Shown: one piece after another, positions 45,971 through 54,992 of the stretch
Numbering within the stretch: the stretch's first letter is position 1
Layout of the letters: each line of letters starts with the position of its first letter
Assembly (NCBI GenBank): GCA_034506255.1
Contig: JAPDPX010000005.1
Location: 434,001-498,000 of the forward strand
DNA: 64,000 bases
Origin: a candidate division KSB1 bacterium
Lineage (GTDB): Bacteria > Zhuqueibacterota > Zhuqueibacteria > Zhuqueibacterales > Zhuqueibacteraceae
Reading direction: 5' to 3'
Made by a program: the position numbers and the translations under genes
Notes under the pieces: model-generated
What the model was told of the DNA's origin: nothing
The model's input: only the letters and a program-made list of their open reading frames with translations
Databases searched by the model: none

Positions 45971-46795
45971 ATGACCGCATCGCTTCCCTTCATCAAATAT
46001 TCTGCCACCGGCAACGATTTCATCCTGATCGACAATCGCGCCTCCCGGCTGCAGCCGCCGGAGCAGGAATTGTTTCAACGGATGTGCCGGCGCCACACCG
46101 GCATCGGTGCCGACGGCATTCTATTGCTGGAAAATCCCCGCCTGCCGGATTGCGCTTTTACCATGCGCTACTTCAACCGCGACGGCCGCGAATCCGAAAT
46201 GTGCGGCAATGGGGCGCGCGCCTGTGCTTATCACGCCTGTCGGCATGGCCTTGCCCCGGCCGATCTGCAATTCGAGGTCAGCGGCGCCCGCTATCGCGCC
46301 ACGGTGGAGGGCGAACGGGTGCATTTGCACATGCCGGCGCCGCGCGATCTCCGCCTGCAGGTCGGCGCGCTGGCCGGCATGGCGGGCGTGGCACGGGCAC
46401 AGTGTCACGAGGGCGGGTTCGTCAATACCGGCGTGCCCCATTACGTCGTGTTCGTCGCACAGGTCGATCAGATCCCCGTGCACGAGTGGGGTCCGGTGTT
46501 GCGCCACCATCCGCTGTTTGCGCCGGCGGGCACCAATGTCAATTTCGTGGAAGTGTGCGCGCCCAATCAACTCAGGCTGCGCACCTATGAGCGGGGCGTG
46601 GAAGAGGAAACCCTGGCCTGTGGAACCGGCGCCGTGGCTGCCGCGTGGCTTGCCCATCGCGTGCGCGGCGCCACCCTTCCGGTCACATTGCAGGTGCGCG
46701 GCGGCGAGCTCGAGGTTGATTTCGAACCGGGGACGCACCGCCCGCGGTTGACCGGCCGGGTGGAAATGGTTTTCGCGGGCGAGTTCATCCGATGA
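45971..46795 (+). CDS. dapF: Diaminopimelate epimerase
   Basis: 274 residues, the normal length. Converts LL- to meso-diaminopimelate for lysine and peptidoglycan synthesis in the cytoplasm. The two catalytic cysteines are Cys78 in EMCGNGAR and Cys217 in LACGTGAVA; the N-terminal YSATGNDFILID and HTGIGADG are standard. The ATG at 45971 lacks a strong ribosome site. It overlaps the cyclase gene by ATGA, which ties cell-wall precursor synthesis to a signalling enzyme in one transcript. Confidence 0.96.
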   Translation: MTASLPFIKYSATGNDFILIDNRASRLQPPEQELFQRMCRRHTGIGADGILLLENPRLPDCAFTMRYFNRDGRESEMCGNGARACAYHACRHGLAPADLQFEVSGARYRATVEGERVHLHMPAPRDLRLQVGALAGMAGVARAQCHEGGFVNTGVPHYVVFVAQVDQIPVHEWGPVLRHHPLFAPAGTNVNFVEVCAPNQLRLRTYERGVEEETLACGTGAVAAAWLAHRVRGATLPVTLQVRGGELEVDFEPGTHRPRLTGRVEMVFAGEFIR

Positions 46796-48963
46796 ATCTC
46801 AAACTCACCCTCAGGCAACGGACGCTGCTCGGCGCCGGCCTGGGCTTGCTGGCCGCCAGCGTGATTTTCATGCTCGGCCATCTGCTGCCGTTCACCGCCC
46901 GCATCTTGCAACGCTTCGAGGCCGAGACCCTCGACCTGCGCTATCTCGCCCGCATCCAGCATTTGCAGGAGCGGCGCCGGGGGGCGCCCCTGGAGGAGGT
47001 GGTGATCATTGACATCGATGAGCGCAGTCAGGAGAAGCTCGGCAATTTCGCGCGATGGCCGCGCAGCCATCACGCCCGCATATTGGAATATCTGCATGCC
47101 GAGGGCGCGGCGGTGGTGTGCTTCGATATTCTCTTTCTCAATCACAATCCGGCGGAGGCTGCGGCGGACAGCATTTTTGCGGCAAAGGTGCAGCAGGCGG
47201 CCAATGTGGTCAATGCCGTGATGTTCACCGCCGCGGACGTGGATCGTTTCCGCTATCCCATGCGCGAGCCGCCGGCAGCGTTCGCGGCGGAGCGCTTCGC
47301 ACTCGCGCTGCCCGCCGACGCCCGGCAAAATTTCCCGCAGCAGAACCGCCTTGAAGGAGAGTGGTTCACGCTTTACAACAACAGCGCGCGCCTGGGGTTT
47401 GCCAATTTTCTTCCCGAAGACGACGACACCATACGCCGCATGCCGCTGTTCATGAATTTCGCCGGACGAACTTTTCCCTCTCTGCCGCTCGCGGTGGTAA
47501 TGCAAGTGACCGGTACAGCCCGCGATCAGGTGCGCGTGCTCCCCGGCCGCGAGGTGCGGCTGGCCGCCGGCTTGCGCATCCCCATCGACGAAAAGGGGCG
47601 CATGCTGATCAACTATGCCGGCGGTTTCGGCAGCTTTCGCTACGTGCCCTATGTCGACGTGCTGGAACGGCGCCTGCCTGCCGGTTTCTTCACCGGCAAA
47701 ATCGTGTTGATCGGCACCTCGGCACCCGGCTTGTACGATTTGCGCGTCGTCCCTTTTCAGGCGGATTTTCCCGGCGTGGAAATTCACGCCAATATCATCC
47801 ACAACATTCTGACGCAGGACTTTCTCGCCGAGCAGTCTCTGCCCGCGCGGCTGCTCACCCTCGCCATCGTCGGCGTGCTGGCAGGGGTGATCGCCCTCCT
47901 GCTCAATCCCTGGATGAGCATCCTGTTCACGCTGGCGTGCGGCTGTGCCTATGCCTGGTTCAGCTTCTGGGCCTTCGTGCTGCGCCAGAGCTGGTTCATC
48001 TTGGTGGAGCCGGTGCAGGTGATGGTGCTGGCGCTGCTGCTTGCGATGATCTTCCGCTACCGCAACGAGGAGCGCGAGAAAAAGCTGATCTACGGCATGT
48101 TCGGCAATTACCTCTCCGACATCTTCGTGCGGGAGATGCTGCGCCATCCGGAGCGCCTGCGGCTGGGCGGCGAGCACAAACAGGCCACAGCCTTTTTCTC
48201 GGACATCAAGGACTTCACCGCCATTTCGGAAAAGCTCGTGCCCGAGGCGCTGATCCGGCAGTTGAATGAATATCTCTCCGCCATGACCGAAATCGTGCTG
48301 CAGTACGGCGGCTATCTCGACAAATACGAGGGCGACGCGATCATGGCGGTGTTCGGTGTGCCGGTGGATCAGCCGGATCATGCCGTGCGTGCCTGTTTTG
48401 CCGCGCTCGACATGCAGCAGCAGCTCATCCGGCTGCGCCAGCAATGGCGGAAGGAACGACGGCCCCTGCTGGAGGCTCGCATGGGCATCAACTCCGGCGC
48501 GATGATTGCCGGCAACATCGGCGGCCGCGAGCGCGCGGATTACACCGTGATCGGCGATTCGGTCAATCTCGCCTCGCGGCTGGAGGGTGTGAACAAGCTC
48601 TACGCCACCAGCATCCTGATCAGCGAGGCGACGCACGAGCTGGTGAAGACCAGGGTCATCGCGCGCGAGCTCGATTTCATTCGCGTCAAGGGCAAGCAGC
48701 GGCCGGTCAGAATCTACGAGTTGGTCGCGCGACGCGATCAGGGCATTGGCCAGGAAGTCGCCGCCGCGTTCACGCACTATGCCCGCGGCCTGGAATTTTA
48801 CCGGCAGCAGCAATGGCAGAAAGCCATCGCCGAGTTCCGGCGCGTGCTGCATTTGCGCAAAAACGACGGGCCGGCGACCGCCCTGCTGCAGCGCTGTGAG
48901 ATCCTGCTGCAAGCGCCGCCGCCCTCGAATTGGGACGGCGTGTTCGAGATGCCGGGAAAGTGA
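46792..48963 (+). CDS. CHASE2-domain class III adenylate cyclase
   Basis: 723 residues. One N-terminal helix (about 12-30), a periplasmic CHASE2 sensor to about 345 (DIDERSQEKLGNFARWPRSHH in part; IVLIGTSAPGLYDLRVVPF in part), three helices to about 425, then a class III cyclase domain 455-645 and a short TPR-like tail. Both metal Asp are present (FFSDIKDFT, KYEGDAIMAVFG), the Lys of DKYEGD and Asp of IGDSVNLASRL fit adenine selection, and the Asn and Arg of NLASRLEG are the transition-state pair. It should make cAMP in response to an unknown periplasmic cue. Translationally coupled to dapF. Confidence 0.92.
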   Translation: MNLKLTLRQRTLLGAGLGLLAASVIFMLGHLLPFTARILQRFEAETLDLRYLARIQHLQERRRGAPLEEVVIIDIDERSQEKLGNFARWPRSHHARILEYLHAEGAAVVCFDILFLNHNPAEAAADSIFAAKVQQAANVVNAVMFTAADVDRFRYPMREPPAAFAAERFALALPADARQNFPQQNRLEGEWFTLYNNSARLGFANFLPEDDDTIRRMPLFMNFAGRTFPSLPLAVVMQVTGTARDQVRVLPGREVRLAAGLRIPIDEKGRMLINYAGGFGSFRYVPYVDVLERRLPAGFFTGKIVLIGTSAPGLYDLRVVPFQADFPGVEIHANIIHNILTQDFLAEQSLPARLLTLAIVGVLAGVIALLLNPWMSILFTLACGCAYAWFSFWAFVLRQSWFILVEPVQVMVLALLLAMIFRYRNEEREKKLIYGMFGNYLSDIFVREMLRHPERLRLGGEHKQATAFFSDIKDFTAISEKLVPEALIRQLNEYLSAMTEIVLQYGGYLDKYEGDAIMAVFGVPVDQPDHAVRACFAALDMQQQLIRLRQQWRKERRPLLEARMGINSGAMIAGNIGGRERADYTVIGDSVNLASRLEGVNKLYATSILISEATHELVKTRVIARELDFIRVKGKQRPVRIYELVARRDQGIGQEVAAAFTHYARGLEFYRQQQWQKAIAEFRRVLHLRKNDGPATALLQRCEILLQAPPPSNWDGVFEMPGK

Positions 48964-48984
48964 ACCAGGAGCGGGAATACCGTC

Positions 48985-50076
48985 ATGCATGCTTCGCTGC
49001 AATCCCTGCCGCAAACCAGCGATGGCCCGGCACCCGGTCCGGCACACCGCATCCAGCGCATCTTGGTGAGCCGGCTGCGCTTTCTCGGCGATGTCCTGCT
49101 GACCACACCGGTGGTGCGTCGCTTGCGTGAAGTGTTTCCCGCCGCTGAGATTGTCTATTTGACCGAGGCGGCTTATGCGCCGTTGCTGGCGCACAATCCG
49201 CATCTCGACGAAGTGCTGGCCTTCGCGCCACAGGCCCCGCTCACCGCGCAGGCGCACTTCTACCGCAGCTTGCGGCGCCGGCGCTTCGATCTGGTCATCG
49301 ATTTGTTCGGCAATCCCCGCACGGCATTATTGAGCTGGATCACCGGTGCGCCGGTGCGGGTGGGTGGCGATTTCCGCGGCCGCGGCAAGCTCTACAGCCA
49401 TCGTGTGCCTCCGCCCAATGGCGATCCCGATGCCATCACCTTTCATCTGCGCAGCCTGGAGATTCTGGGTATTGCACCGGGTGACAGGCGCACGGAAGTT
49501 TTTCTGGTGCCGGAGGAGCGTTTGTGGGCACAGAGTTTTTTGGCGATGCAGGCGATTGATCCTGCCCGGCCGCTGGTCGGCATGCACCCGGGCGCAAGCT
49601 GGCCCAACAAGCGCTGGCCCGCCAGCCATTTTGCCGAAGTGGCGCAGGCGCTGTTGCAGGCGGAGGTGCAGGTCATCCTCACGCAGGGCCCGCAGGAGGG
49701 GCCAATCGTCACCGCGGTCAAACAACAGGCGCCCGGCGTCAAAGTCTTGCCGGTGCTGTCGCTGCGCGAAACCGCCGCGGTGCTGGCGCGCTGTTCGGCG
49801 TTCGTCTCCAATGATTGCGGCATTCTCCATCTCGCGGTGGCGGTGGGCACGCCTACCGTGGGTTTGTTTGGCCCGAGCCAGAAGGAGATTTGGTTTCCCT
49901 ATGCCGCGACCCACGGCCATCTGGCCCTGGATTTCACCATCGCTTGCCGGCCGTGCCACCAGAACGTTTGTCCCCTGCAGCACCTCGATTGCCAGAAGCA
50001 ACTGCTGCCACCGCGTGTGCTCGCCGCGGTTTGGCAGGCGCTCAAGCAGCGCCCGCCGGCAGAACGCGCGGCGTGA
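48985..50076 (+). CDS. Glycosyltransferase family 9 (heptosyltransferase-like)
   Basis: 363 residues with two Rossmann domains. RILVSRLRFLGDVLLTTPV at about residue 24 is the family 9 N-terminal motif with the catalytic Asp, HPGASWPNKRWP marks the interdomain region, and SNDCGILHLAVAVGTPTVGLFGPS is the ADP-sugar-binding segment (quoted SNDCGILHLA). Members add heptose or related sugars to the inner core of lipopolysaccharide at the inner membrane, supporting a two-membrane envelope. The donor sugar is not fixed by sequence. It follows the cyclase gene by 21 bases in the dapF transcript. Confidence 0.9.
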   Translation: MHASLQSLPQTSDGPAPGPAHRIQRILVSRLRFLGDVLLTTPVVRRLREVFPAAEIVYLTEAAYAPLLAHNPHLDEVLAFAPQAPLTAQAHFYRSLRRRRFDLVIDLFGNPRTALLSWITGAPVRVGGDFRGRGKLYSHRVPPPNGDPDAITFHLRSLEILGIAPGDRRTEVFLVPEERLWAQSFLAMQAIDPARPLVGMHPGASWPNKRWPASHFAEVAQALLQAEVQVILTQGPQEGPIVTAVKQQAPGVKVLPVLSLRETAAVLARCSAFVSNDCGILHLAVAVGTPTVGLFGPSQKEIWFPYAATHGHLALDFTIACRPCHQNVCPLQHLDCQKQLLPPRVLAAVWQALKQRPPAERAA

Positions 50077-50133
50077 TGGACGTGTGACTGCCCCGGGCTG
50101 TCCGGCGCAGCCGCATGGCAATGGAAAACACCG

Positions 50134-51474
50134 ATGCCTTTTTCTCTGATGAAATCCTCCCGCGCGCTGGTCATTCTCGTCAGCGGGATGATCGTGCTGG
50201 TGCTGGCGATCGTGAATCTGGGGAGCTGGTTTTTCCTCAACCGCATGGAAGACTCTCTGGAGCAGGAGTTGGGCATGCGGCTGCGGGCTGTGGCGCGTTT
50301 GAGTGCCGAGCTGGTCGAGAGTGGCGCCTTCGCCCGCTATCTCGAACACGCCCAGGAGTTGAGCGCGCGCCTGCTGGCGCAACCCATCCTCGAGCGCATG
50401 CCGGGGGCGATCGGGGTGCAGCAGATGTATCTCATCGATCGCCATTGGCGCATACTGGCCAGCAGTGATCCGGAGTTGTTTCCGCCCGGCCGGGAGCTGG
50501 CTTATCTGCGCGAGGACAGCGCCGAGGTGGCAGCGGCCTGGGCGGGCAGGGAGAGCATTTCCGCTCTGCGACGCATTGGCGAATCGCGCTTCAAATCGGC
50601 TTATGCCCCCATCACCAGCACCGGGGGGGACGTGCTTTGCATCCTGGTGGTGGAAGCCAATGCCGATTTTTTCGATATGCTGGTGCGCTTTCGGCGGGGT
50701 CTGATTGGGATCGGCGTGCTCAGTCTGGCGGCGCTGCTCGTACTTGCGGCCGCGCTGGCGAGCGCGGTTGCCTGGTTCCTGCGCACGCAGGAAAATCTCC
50801 GCCGCGCCGAGCGGCTGGCGGCGATGGGCCAGATGGCCGCGACCGTCGCCCATGAAATTCGCAATCCCCTGAGCATCATCAAAAACACGGCGGAAGTATT
50901 GCGGCAGAAATATGCGCCGGCGGCGCTAGCGGATGAGCTGTTCGAATTCATTCCCTCGGAGGTGCGGCGCCTCAACCGGCTGGTCACCGACTTCCTGACG
51001 TTTGCGCGCGACCGCGAACTCCGGCTGGTGCGCAGAGATTTGGCGCAGACCATTGCAAAAGCCATCGCGCTGGCGCGCAATCAGGATCAGGGCGCGGGGC
51101 TGACCTGGCACTTCGCGCCAGCCGCACCGGTGAGGGTGGCGCATGACGAAGACGCGATCATGCAGGTGTTGATGAATTTGTTCCTGAACGCCGCACAAGC
51201 CATGGAGGGCAGGGGCAACATTACCGTGACGTTGCACGACCTGCGTCCCGGCAAAAAGCAGGTTCATCTCACGATCCACGATAACGGCCCGGGTTTGCCG
51301 GCGCCGCCGGAGAAAATTTTCGAACCGTTTTTCACCACCAAAGCCCAGGGCGCCGGACTGGGCCTGGCGGTCGCCAAACAAATCATCGAAAAACATCACG
51401 GCCGGCTGGCCGCAGAGTCGGAAAAGGGCGGGGGAACAACCATGCACATTTGGCTGCCGGCGGAGAATTCGTAA
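50134..51474 (+). CDS. Membrane sensor histidine kinase, NtrB type
   Basis: 446 residues. Helix 1 at 11-35, a periplasmic PAS-like region to about 188, helix 2 at 189-216, then HisKA with His240 (VAHEIRNPLSIIK) and an ATPase domain with N-box NLFLNAAQAM, G1 DNGPGLP and G2 GAGLGLAVAK. All catalytic positions are intact. It is immediately upstream of a sigma-54 activator, so the two form an NtrBC/ZraSR-like pair sensing a signal outside the cytoplasm. It follows the family 9 glycosyltransferase by 57 bases and may read through from the dapF promoter. Confidence 0.93.
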   Translation: MPFSLMKSSRALVILVSGMIVLVLAIVNLGSWFFLNRMEDSLEQELGMRLRAVARLSAELVESGAFARYLEHAQELSARLLAQPILERMPGAIGVQQMYLIDRHWRILASSDPELFPPGRELAYLREDSAEVAAAWAGRESISALRRIGESRFKSAYAPITSTGGDVLCILVVEANADFFDMLVRFRRGLIGIGVLSLAALLVLAAALASAVAWFLRTQENLRRAERLAAMGQMAATVAHEIRNPLSIIKNTAEVLRQKYAPAALADELFEFIPSEVRRLNRLVTDFLTFARDRELRLVRRDLAQTIAKAIALARNQDQGAGLTWHFAPAAPVRVAHDEDAIMQVLMNLFLNAAQAMEGRGNITVTLHDLRPGKKQVHLTIHDNGPGLPAPPEKIFEPFFTTKAQGAGLGLAVAKQIIEKHHGRLAAESEKGGGTTMHIWLPAENS

Positions 51475-51500
51475 GCCGTGATCACCAACCCGTGTCCAGT

Positions 51501-52838
51501 ATGAACGACTATCGTGTTTTAATTGTCGACGACGAGGCGCGCATGTGCGCCGTGCTCAAGGCGGCGCTGGAGCCGGAAGGGTATGCCGTGACCACCGCCA
51601 CCAGCGGCACGGCGGCGATCAATGCGCTCGACACCCACGCCTTTGATCTGGTTTTGACCGATCTGCGCATGGAGGGGCCGGACGGCCTGCAGGTGCTGGA
51701 TTTCGTCAAAAGACGCCACCCCGCCTGCGACGTGATTTTGATGACCGCCTACGCCACCGCGCAGACCGCAGTCGAAGCGATGAAGCGCGGGGCGTATGAT
51801 TACATCATCAAACCCTTCGAGCTTGATGAACTCAAGCTCAGAATCCGGCGCCTGGCCGCGAGCCGGGCGCTGGCGGAGGAGAACCGCAGCCTCAAGCGCG
51901 AGCTGCGGCAGCGTTACTCCGTGGAGAACATGATCGGCAGGAGCGGGGCGATGCAGGAAGTCTACAAAATGATCCACAAAGTCGCACCCAGCGATGCCAC
52001 GGTGCTGATTCGCGGGGAAAGCGGCACCGGCAAGGAATTGGTGGCGCAGGCGATTCACTATCTCAGCCCGCGCGCCGACAAGCCGTTTGTGACCATCAAC
52101 TGCGCGGCGCTGCCGGAGAATCTGCTGGAAAGTGAATTGTTCGGCTATGAAAAGGGCGCGTTCACCGGCGCCGACAAGCGCAAGCCCGGCCTGTTCGAAG
52201 TGGCGGGGGAAGGCACCATCTTTCTCGACGAGATCGGCGAAATCTCCCCGGCAATTCAGGTGAAGCTGCTGCGCGCACTGCAAAACCGCCAGATCATCCA
52301 TCTCGGCGGCACCGAGCCGATCACCATTCGCAGCCGCACCATTGCCGCCACCAATCGCGATTTGGAAGCGGGTTTGAAAAGCGGGATGATTCGCGAAGAT
52401 TTCTACTATCGCATCAACGTCTTCCCGATCACGATTCCCGCGCTGCGCCGCCGCCTGGAGGATCTGCCCGATCTCGTCGGCCATTTTCTCACCCGGGCCG
52501 GCAGAAAACCGGCCGCCATCACGCCCGAGGCCATGGAGAAGCTGCGCCTGTATTCCTGGCCGGGCAATGTGCGCGAGCTGGAAAACGTCATCGAGCGCGC
52601 GCTCATCATGGCGGGCGGCCAGCCCATCAGCATTGCGGATCTGCCGCCGCACATTCAGGGCGTGCAGAAACTGCCGACGGCATTCGACATTCCGGAGGAA
52701 GGCATCAATCTGGAAGACATGGAGCGGCGGCTGCTGCATCGTGCCATCGAGAAAGCCGGCGGCAACAAGAGCCGCGCCGCCAAGTTGCTCGGCATCACCC
52801 GCCGCAAGCTTTATTCGATGCTGGAACGGCTGGGCTGA
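51501..52838 (+). CDS. Sigma-54-dependent response regulator, NtrC type
   Basis: 445 residues from the ATG at 51501, where receiver homology begins. Receiver 4-120 with the phospho-Asp in LVLTDLRME. AAA+ domain about 140-375 with Walker A GESGTGKE, the sigma-54 contact loop GAFTGA, Walker B IFLDEIG and the arginine finger region. C-terminal Fis-type helix-turn-helix about 400-442 (NKSRAAKLLGITRRKLYSML, 20 residues). All features for activating sigma-54 RNA polymerase are present. Targets are unknown; no obvious -24/-12 site was noted nearby. Confidence 0.95.
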   Translation: MNDYRVLIVDDEARMCAVLKAALEPEGYAVTTATSGTAAINALDTHAFDLVLTDLRMEGPDGLQVLDFVKRRHPACDVILMTAYATAQTAVEAMKRGAYDYIIKPFELDELKLRIRRLAASRALAEENRSLKRELRQRYSVENMIGRSGAMQEVYKMIHKVAPSDATVLIRGESGTGKELVAQAIHYLSPRADKPFVTINCAALPENLLESELFGYEKGAFTGADKRKPGLFEVAGEGTIFLDEIGEISPAIQVKLLRALQNRQIIHLGGTEPITIRSRTIAATNRDLEAGLKSGMIREDFYYRINVFPITIPALRRRLEDLPDLVGHFLTRAGRKPAAITPEAMEKLRLYSWPGNVRELENVIERALIMAGGQPISIADLPPHIQGVQKLPTAFDIPEEGINLEDMERRLLHRAIEKAGGNKSRAAKLLGITRRKLYSMLERLG

Positions 52839-53380
52839 AACCGCACGGACGGCCAAAACGATGAGAGGGGTCGCGAGCGACCGGCGCATTTGCCGCCGCG
52901 CGCAAACGCAACGCCTCTCCGCGTATTGTCAGCCCGACAAACCGGCGCGCGCCGGCGGATTCCCTCTTGCCGGGCCGGCTGAGGACCGAAAGGTCGCAAG
53001 CCTTGTCACATTCTCCCATCACAACGGCCACGGGACGCCGGCGCCCGAGCCGGACACGATCCTCAAAGAACTTTCCCCACGCCTGCGGGAGTGACACCGC
53101 CCGCCTCACCTCTCCCTCCCTCACCACCGGACTGCGCAGCTTCACAGCCCCGCGCGTGGCCAGCCAATACTCCGGTGGGCGCATGGAATCTTGTCCGCCA
53201 GCGGGCGGATAATTTTTGTCCCTCTGGAAAGCATGAACTTTTTGAATTTCATGCTCGTCGGTGTGGGTAAATGATAACGCGGCACGCAGCCACCACCAAA
53301 TTCTCCGGACGCGGCGCCCCCGGGGTTCACGCTGATCTTTGTCTGCGGTGATCTGCACAAATCTGTGTCTTGAAAATTGT

Positions 53381-53461
53381 GGTCATTGCCGTGTGCGCTT
53401 GCATATTCATCGTGATGAAAACGTAGCGCAGACCTCTTGACTGCCTGCAGGCATCGTTGCG
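53381..53461 (+). repeat. Composite repeat, second copy, with family C head
   Basis: Contains TCATTGCCGTGTGCGC, CATCGTGATGAAAACG and, from 53424, GCGCAGACCTCTTGACTGC, matching the order at 44047-44110 (inverted there). A further partial copy follows at 53464-53505. Confidence 0.55.
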
Positions 53462-53570
53462 GTAATTTGCCATGTCGCGCGCGGCAGTCCGCGTGATGAA
53501 AATGAACTTTCGTAGTCGTGCCTTCAGGCACCGACCCTGAAGGGTCTGCTGCAAAAGTATCTTACTCTTG

Positions 53571-53616
53571 GCCGGGGCTGGAATTCGAGTTGCGGAGCGC
53601 CAAGCTTCTGCCTGGC
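53571..53616 (+). repeat. Short dispersed repeat, second copy
   Basis: GCCGGGGCTGGAATTCGAGT followed by a GGAGCGCCAAGCTTC segment; aligns with the reverse complement of 13481-13526. Confidence 0.45.
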
Positions 53617-53945
53617 ACGCCCATTCAACAAATCACCCTGAACGGGTGGCAAAAATGTTCCGCGGCAGCCCGGCCGTTGCATCAAAGGCCTCGGCATTTT
53701 GACACCATTGGAAGGCTTGGCAAGCACAACACCCCGAGTTTGGAAAATTTTCTGAACGACATTCTTCCCCACCAGCACACCCCACCCCGGGCAATCCGCG
53801 TCGCCGGCAAGCAGGCAGTCACCCGGCCGAAATGCCGGCAATCGCTTAACGCCCCGCCGCATGCAAAAGATCGGGGCGTTCTGCTCCGGCTTTGCGCGGC
53901 AGTCGTTTTGCGCTTGTCGGGTCAGGTACTTTGTGGGAGAAGGAA

Positions 53946-54992
53946 TCAGAGTTGTGGAACGGGTGGTTGCGTGCGCAGCGAGGCCACGATGTTGGCCTCC
54001 ATGCCGTGAATGAGAGACATGATGCCGGTTTCCGGGTCGTAAAGCAGGCTGTGGTTGACTTCGGCAAAATAGTCCGCAATCGTTTGCCGTAATTTCGGCC
54101 GCTCGCTGGCTTCCGTTTGCTGATGATCCCACACCTCCCAAATGATGATCCCGAAACCCACGATCAATCCCAGCAGTTTGCCACCGCTCCTGGCCGCCAC
54201 CTTGCCGCCGGTTTTGACCGCCACCTCCGCGGCCGCTTCGCCGGCGGCTTTGCCTGCCAGCCTGCCCGACACTGTGCTACCGAGGCTTTGCAGTGTCGGG
54301 CGGAAGGTTTGCGCCAGCAGCACACCGCCCGTCAGCGAGACGGCGGTTGCGGCCTTGAGGGACAGCGCAATTTCACGACTGCCTTCGGTCTGCGTGGTCA
54401 GCACCGCAATGTCGTTGAGGTAACGTTCCCACTCGGGCGCAGGAATTTTGTATTCCGCCGGAATGCCGGCCAGCCCGGCGGTCAGACGGCTGAGGTACAC
54501 TTGCAACACCTCGGTGGTGATGCGTTCCAGCTCCAACTGCGCGATTTGCGGCCGCAACACACGCTGCGCAAACTCTTGCTGCACTTCTTCCGTGAGGCGT
54601 GCCGCGGCTTCCGGCTCATTCGCAAAAATGTAATGCAGCACGCGGTAGCCCAGCGCCTTCAGGGCGAGCTTCTGCTGGTTCCAATAGCCGAAATACCAAT
54701 CGAGAAAATCATGATCCACCCGCCACATCAAATCGTCACTCCAGGCCTCGAGCTTTTGGGTTGCCGTGGTTTCCGCGGCGGTGCGTGCCTGCGCCAACAC
54801 CGCCACGATGGCCGCGTCAACCTGTGACCAATCAACCGGCGGCGCGGGAACCGGCCTGGTCTGGCGTGCGGCGTCGGTCGCTTCGCGGTCCAACCACCAT
54901 TTGCCCGGTATCATAATGACGATCACCACCACGATCAGCCAAATGATTTTGGCGGGCAAACCCGCCTGGACATTGCGTTTGTTGTCAGCCAT
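53946..54992 (-). CDS. Membrane-anchored protein of unknown family with Gly/Ala-rich segment
   Basis: 348 residues from the ATG at 54992, immediately before a membrane helix (residues 14-32, IIWLIVVVIVIMI). The periplasmic part is helical. About 225-290 is a Gly/Ala-rich, amphipathic stretch (SLTGGVLLAQTF, LAGKAAGEAAAEVAVKTGGK) leading to a second hydrophobic helix (LLGLIVGFGIIIWEVW). This looks like a membrane-inserting or pore-forming hairpin. The end contains YDPETGIMSLIHGMEA. No known family is recognised. It is alone, flanked on both sides by over 1 kb of non-coding repeat-bearing DNA. Reading frame and codon use look genuine. Confidence 0.65.
   Translation of the reverse strand: MADNKRNVQAGLPAKIIWLIVVVIVIMIPGKWWLDREATDAARQTRPVPAPPVDWSQVDAAIVAVLAQARTAAETTATQKLEAWSDDLMWRVDHDFLDWYFGYWNQQKLALKALGYRVLHYIFANEPEAAARLTEEVQQEFAQRVLRPQIAQLELERITTEVLQVYLSRLTAGLAGIPAEYKIPAPEWERYLNDIAVLTTQTEGSREIALSLKAATAVSLTGGVLLAQTFRPTLQSLGSTVSGRLAGKAAGEAAAEVAVKTGGKVAARSGGKLLGLIVGFGIIIWEVWDHQQTEASERPKLRQTIADYFAEVNHSLLYDPETGIMSLIHGMEANIVASLRTQPPVPQL

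Larger units (their letters stand above)
52839..53945. other. Repeat-rich intergenic region
   Basis: 1107 bases between convergent genes with no supported gene. It contains a degraded repeat at 53330-53380, a composite/family C repeat at 53381-53461 with a partial copy to 53513, a GTGCCTTCAGGCAC palindrome at 53518-53531 and the repeat at 53571-53616. No T-run terminator was recognised. Confidence 0.6.

Noticed and set aside
46585..49257. A minus-strand open frame of 890 codons opposite dapF, the cyclase and part of the glycosyltransferase
   Set aside because: It spans three well-supported genes on the other strand and shows no domain of its own.
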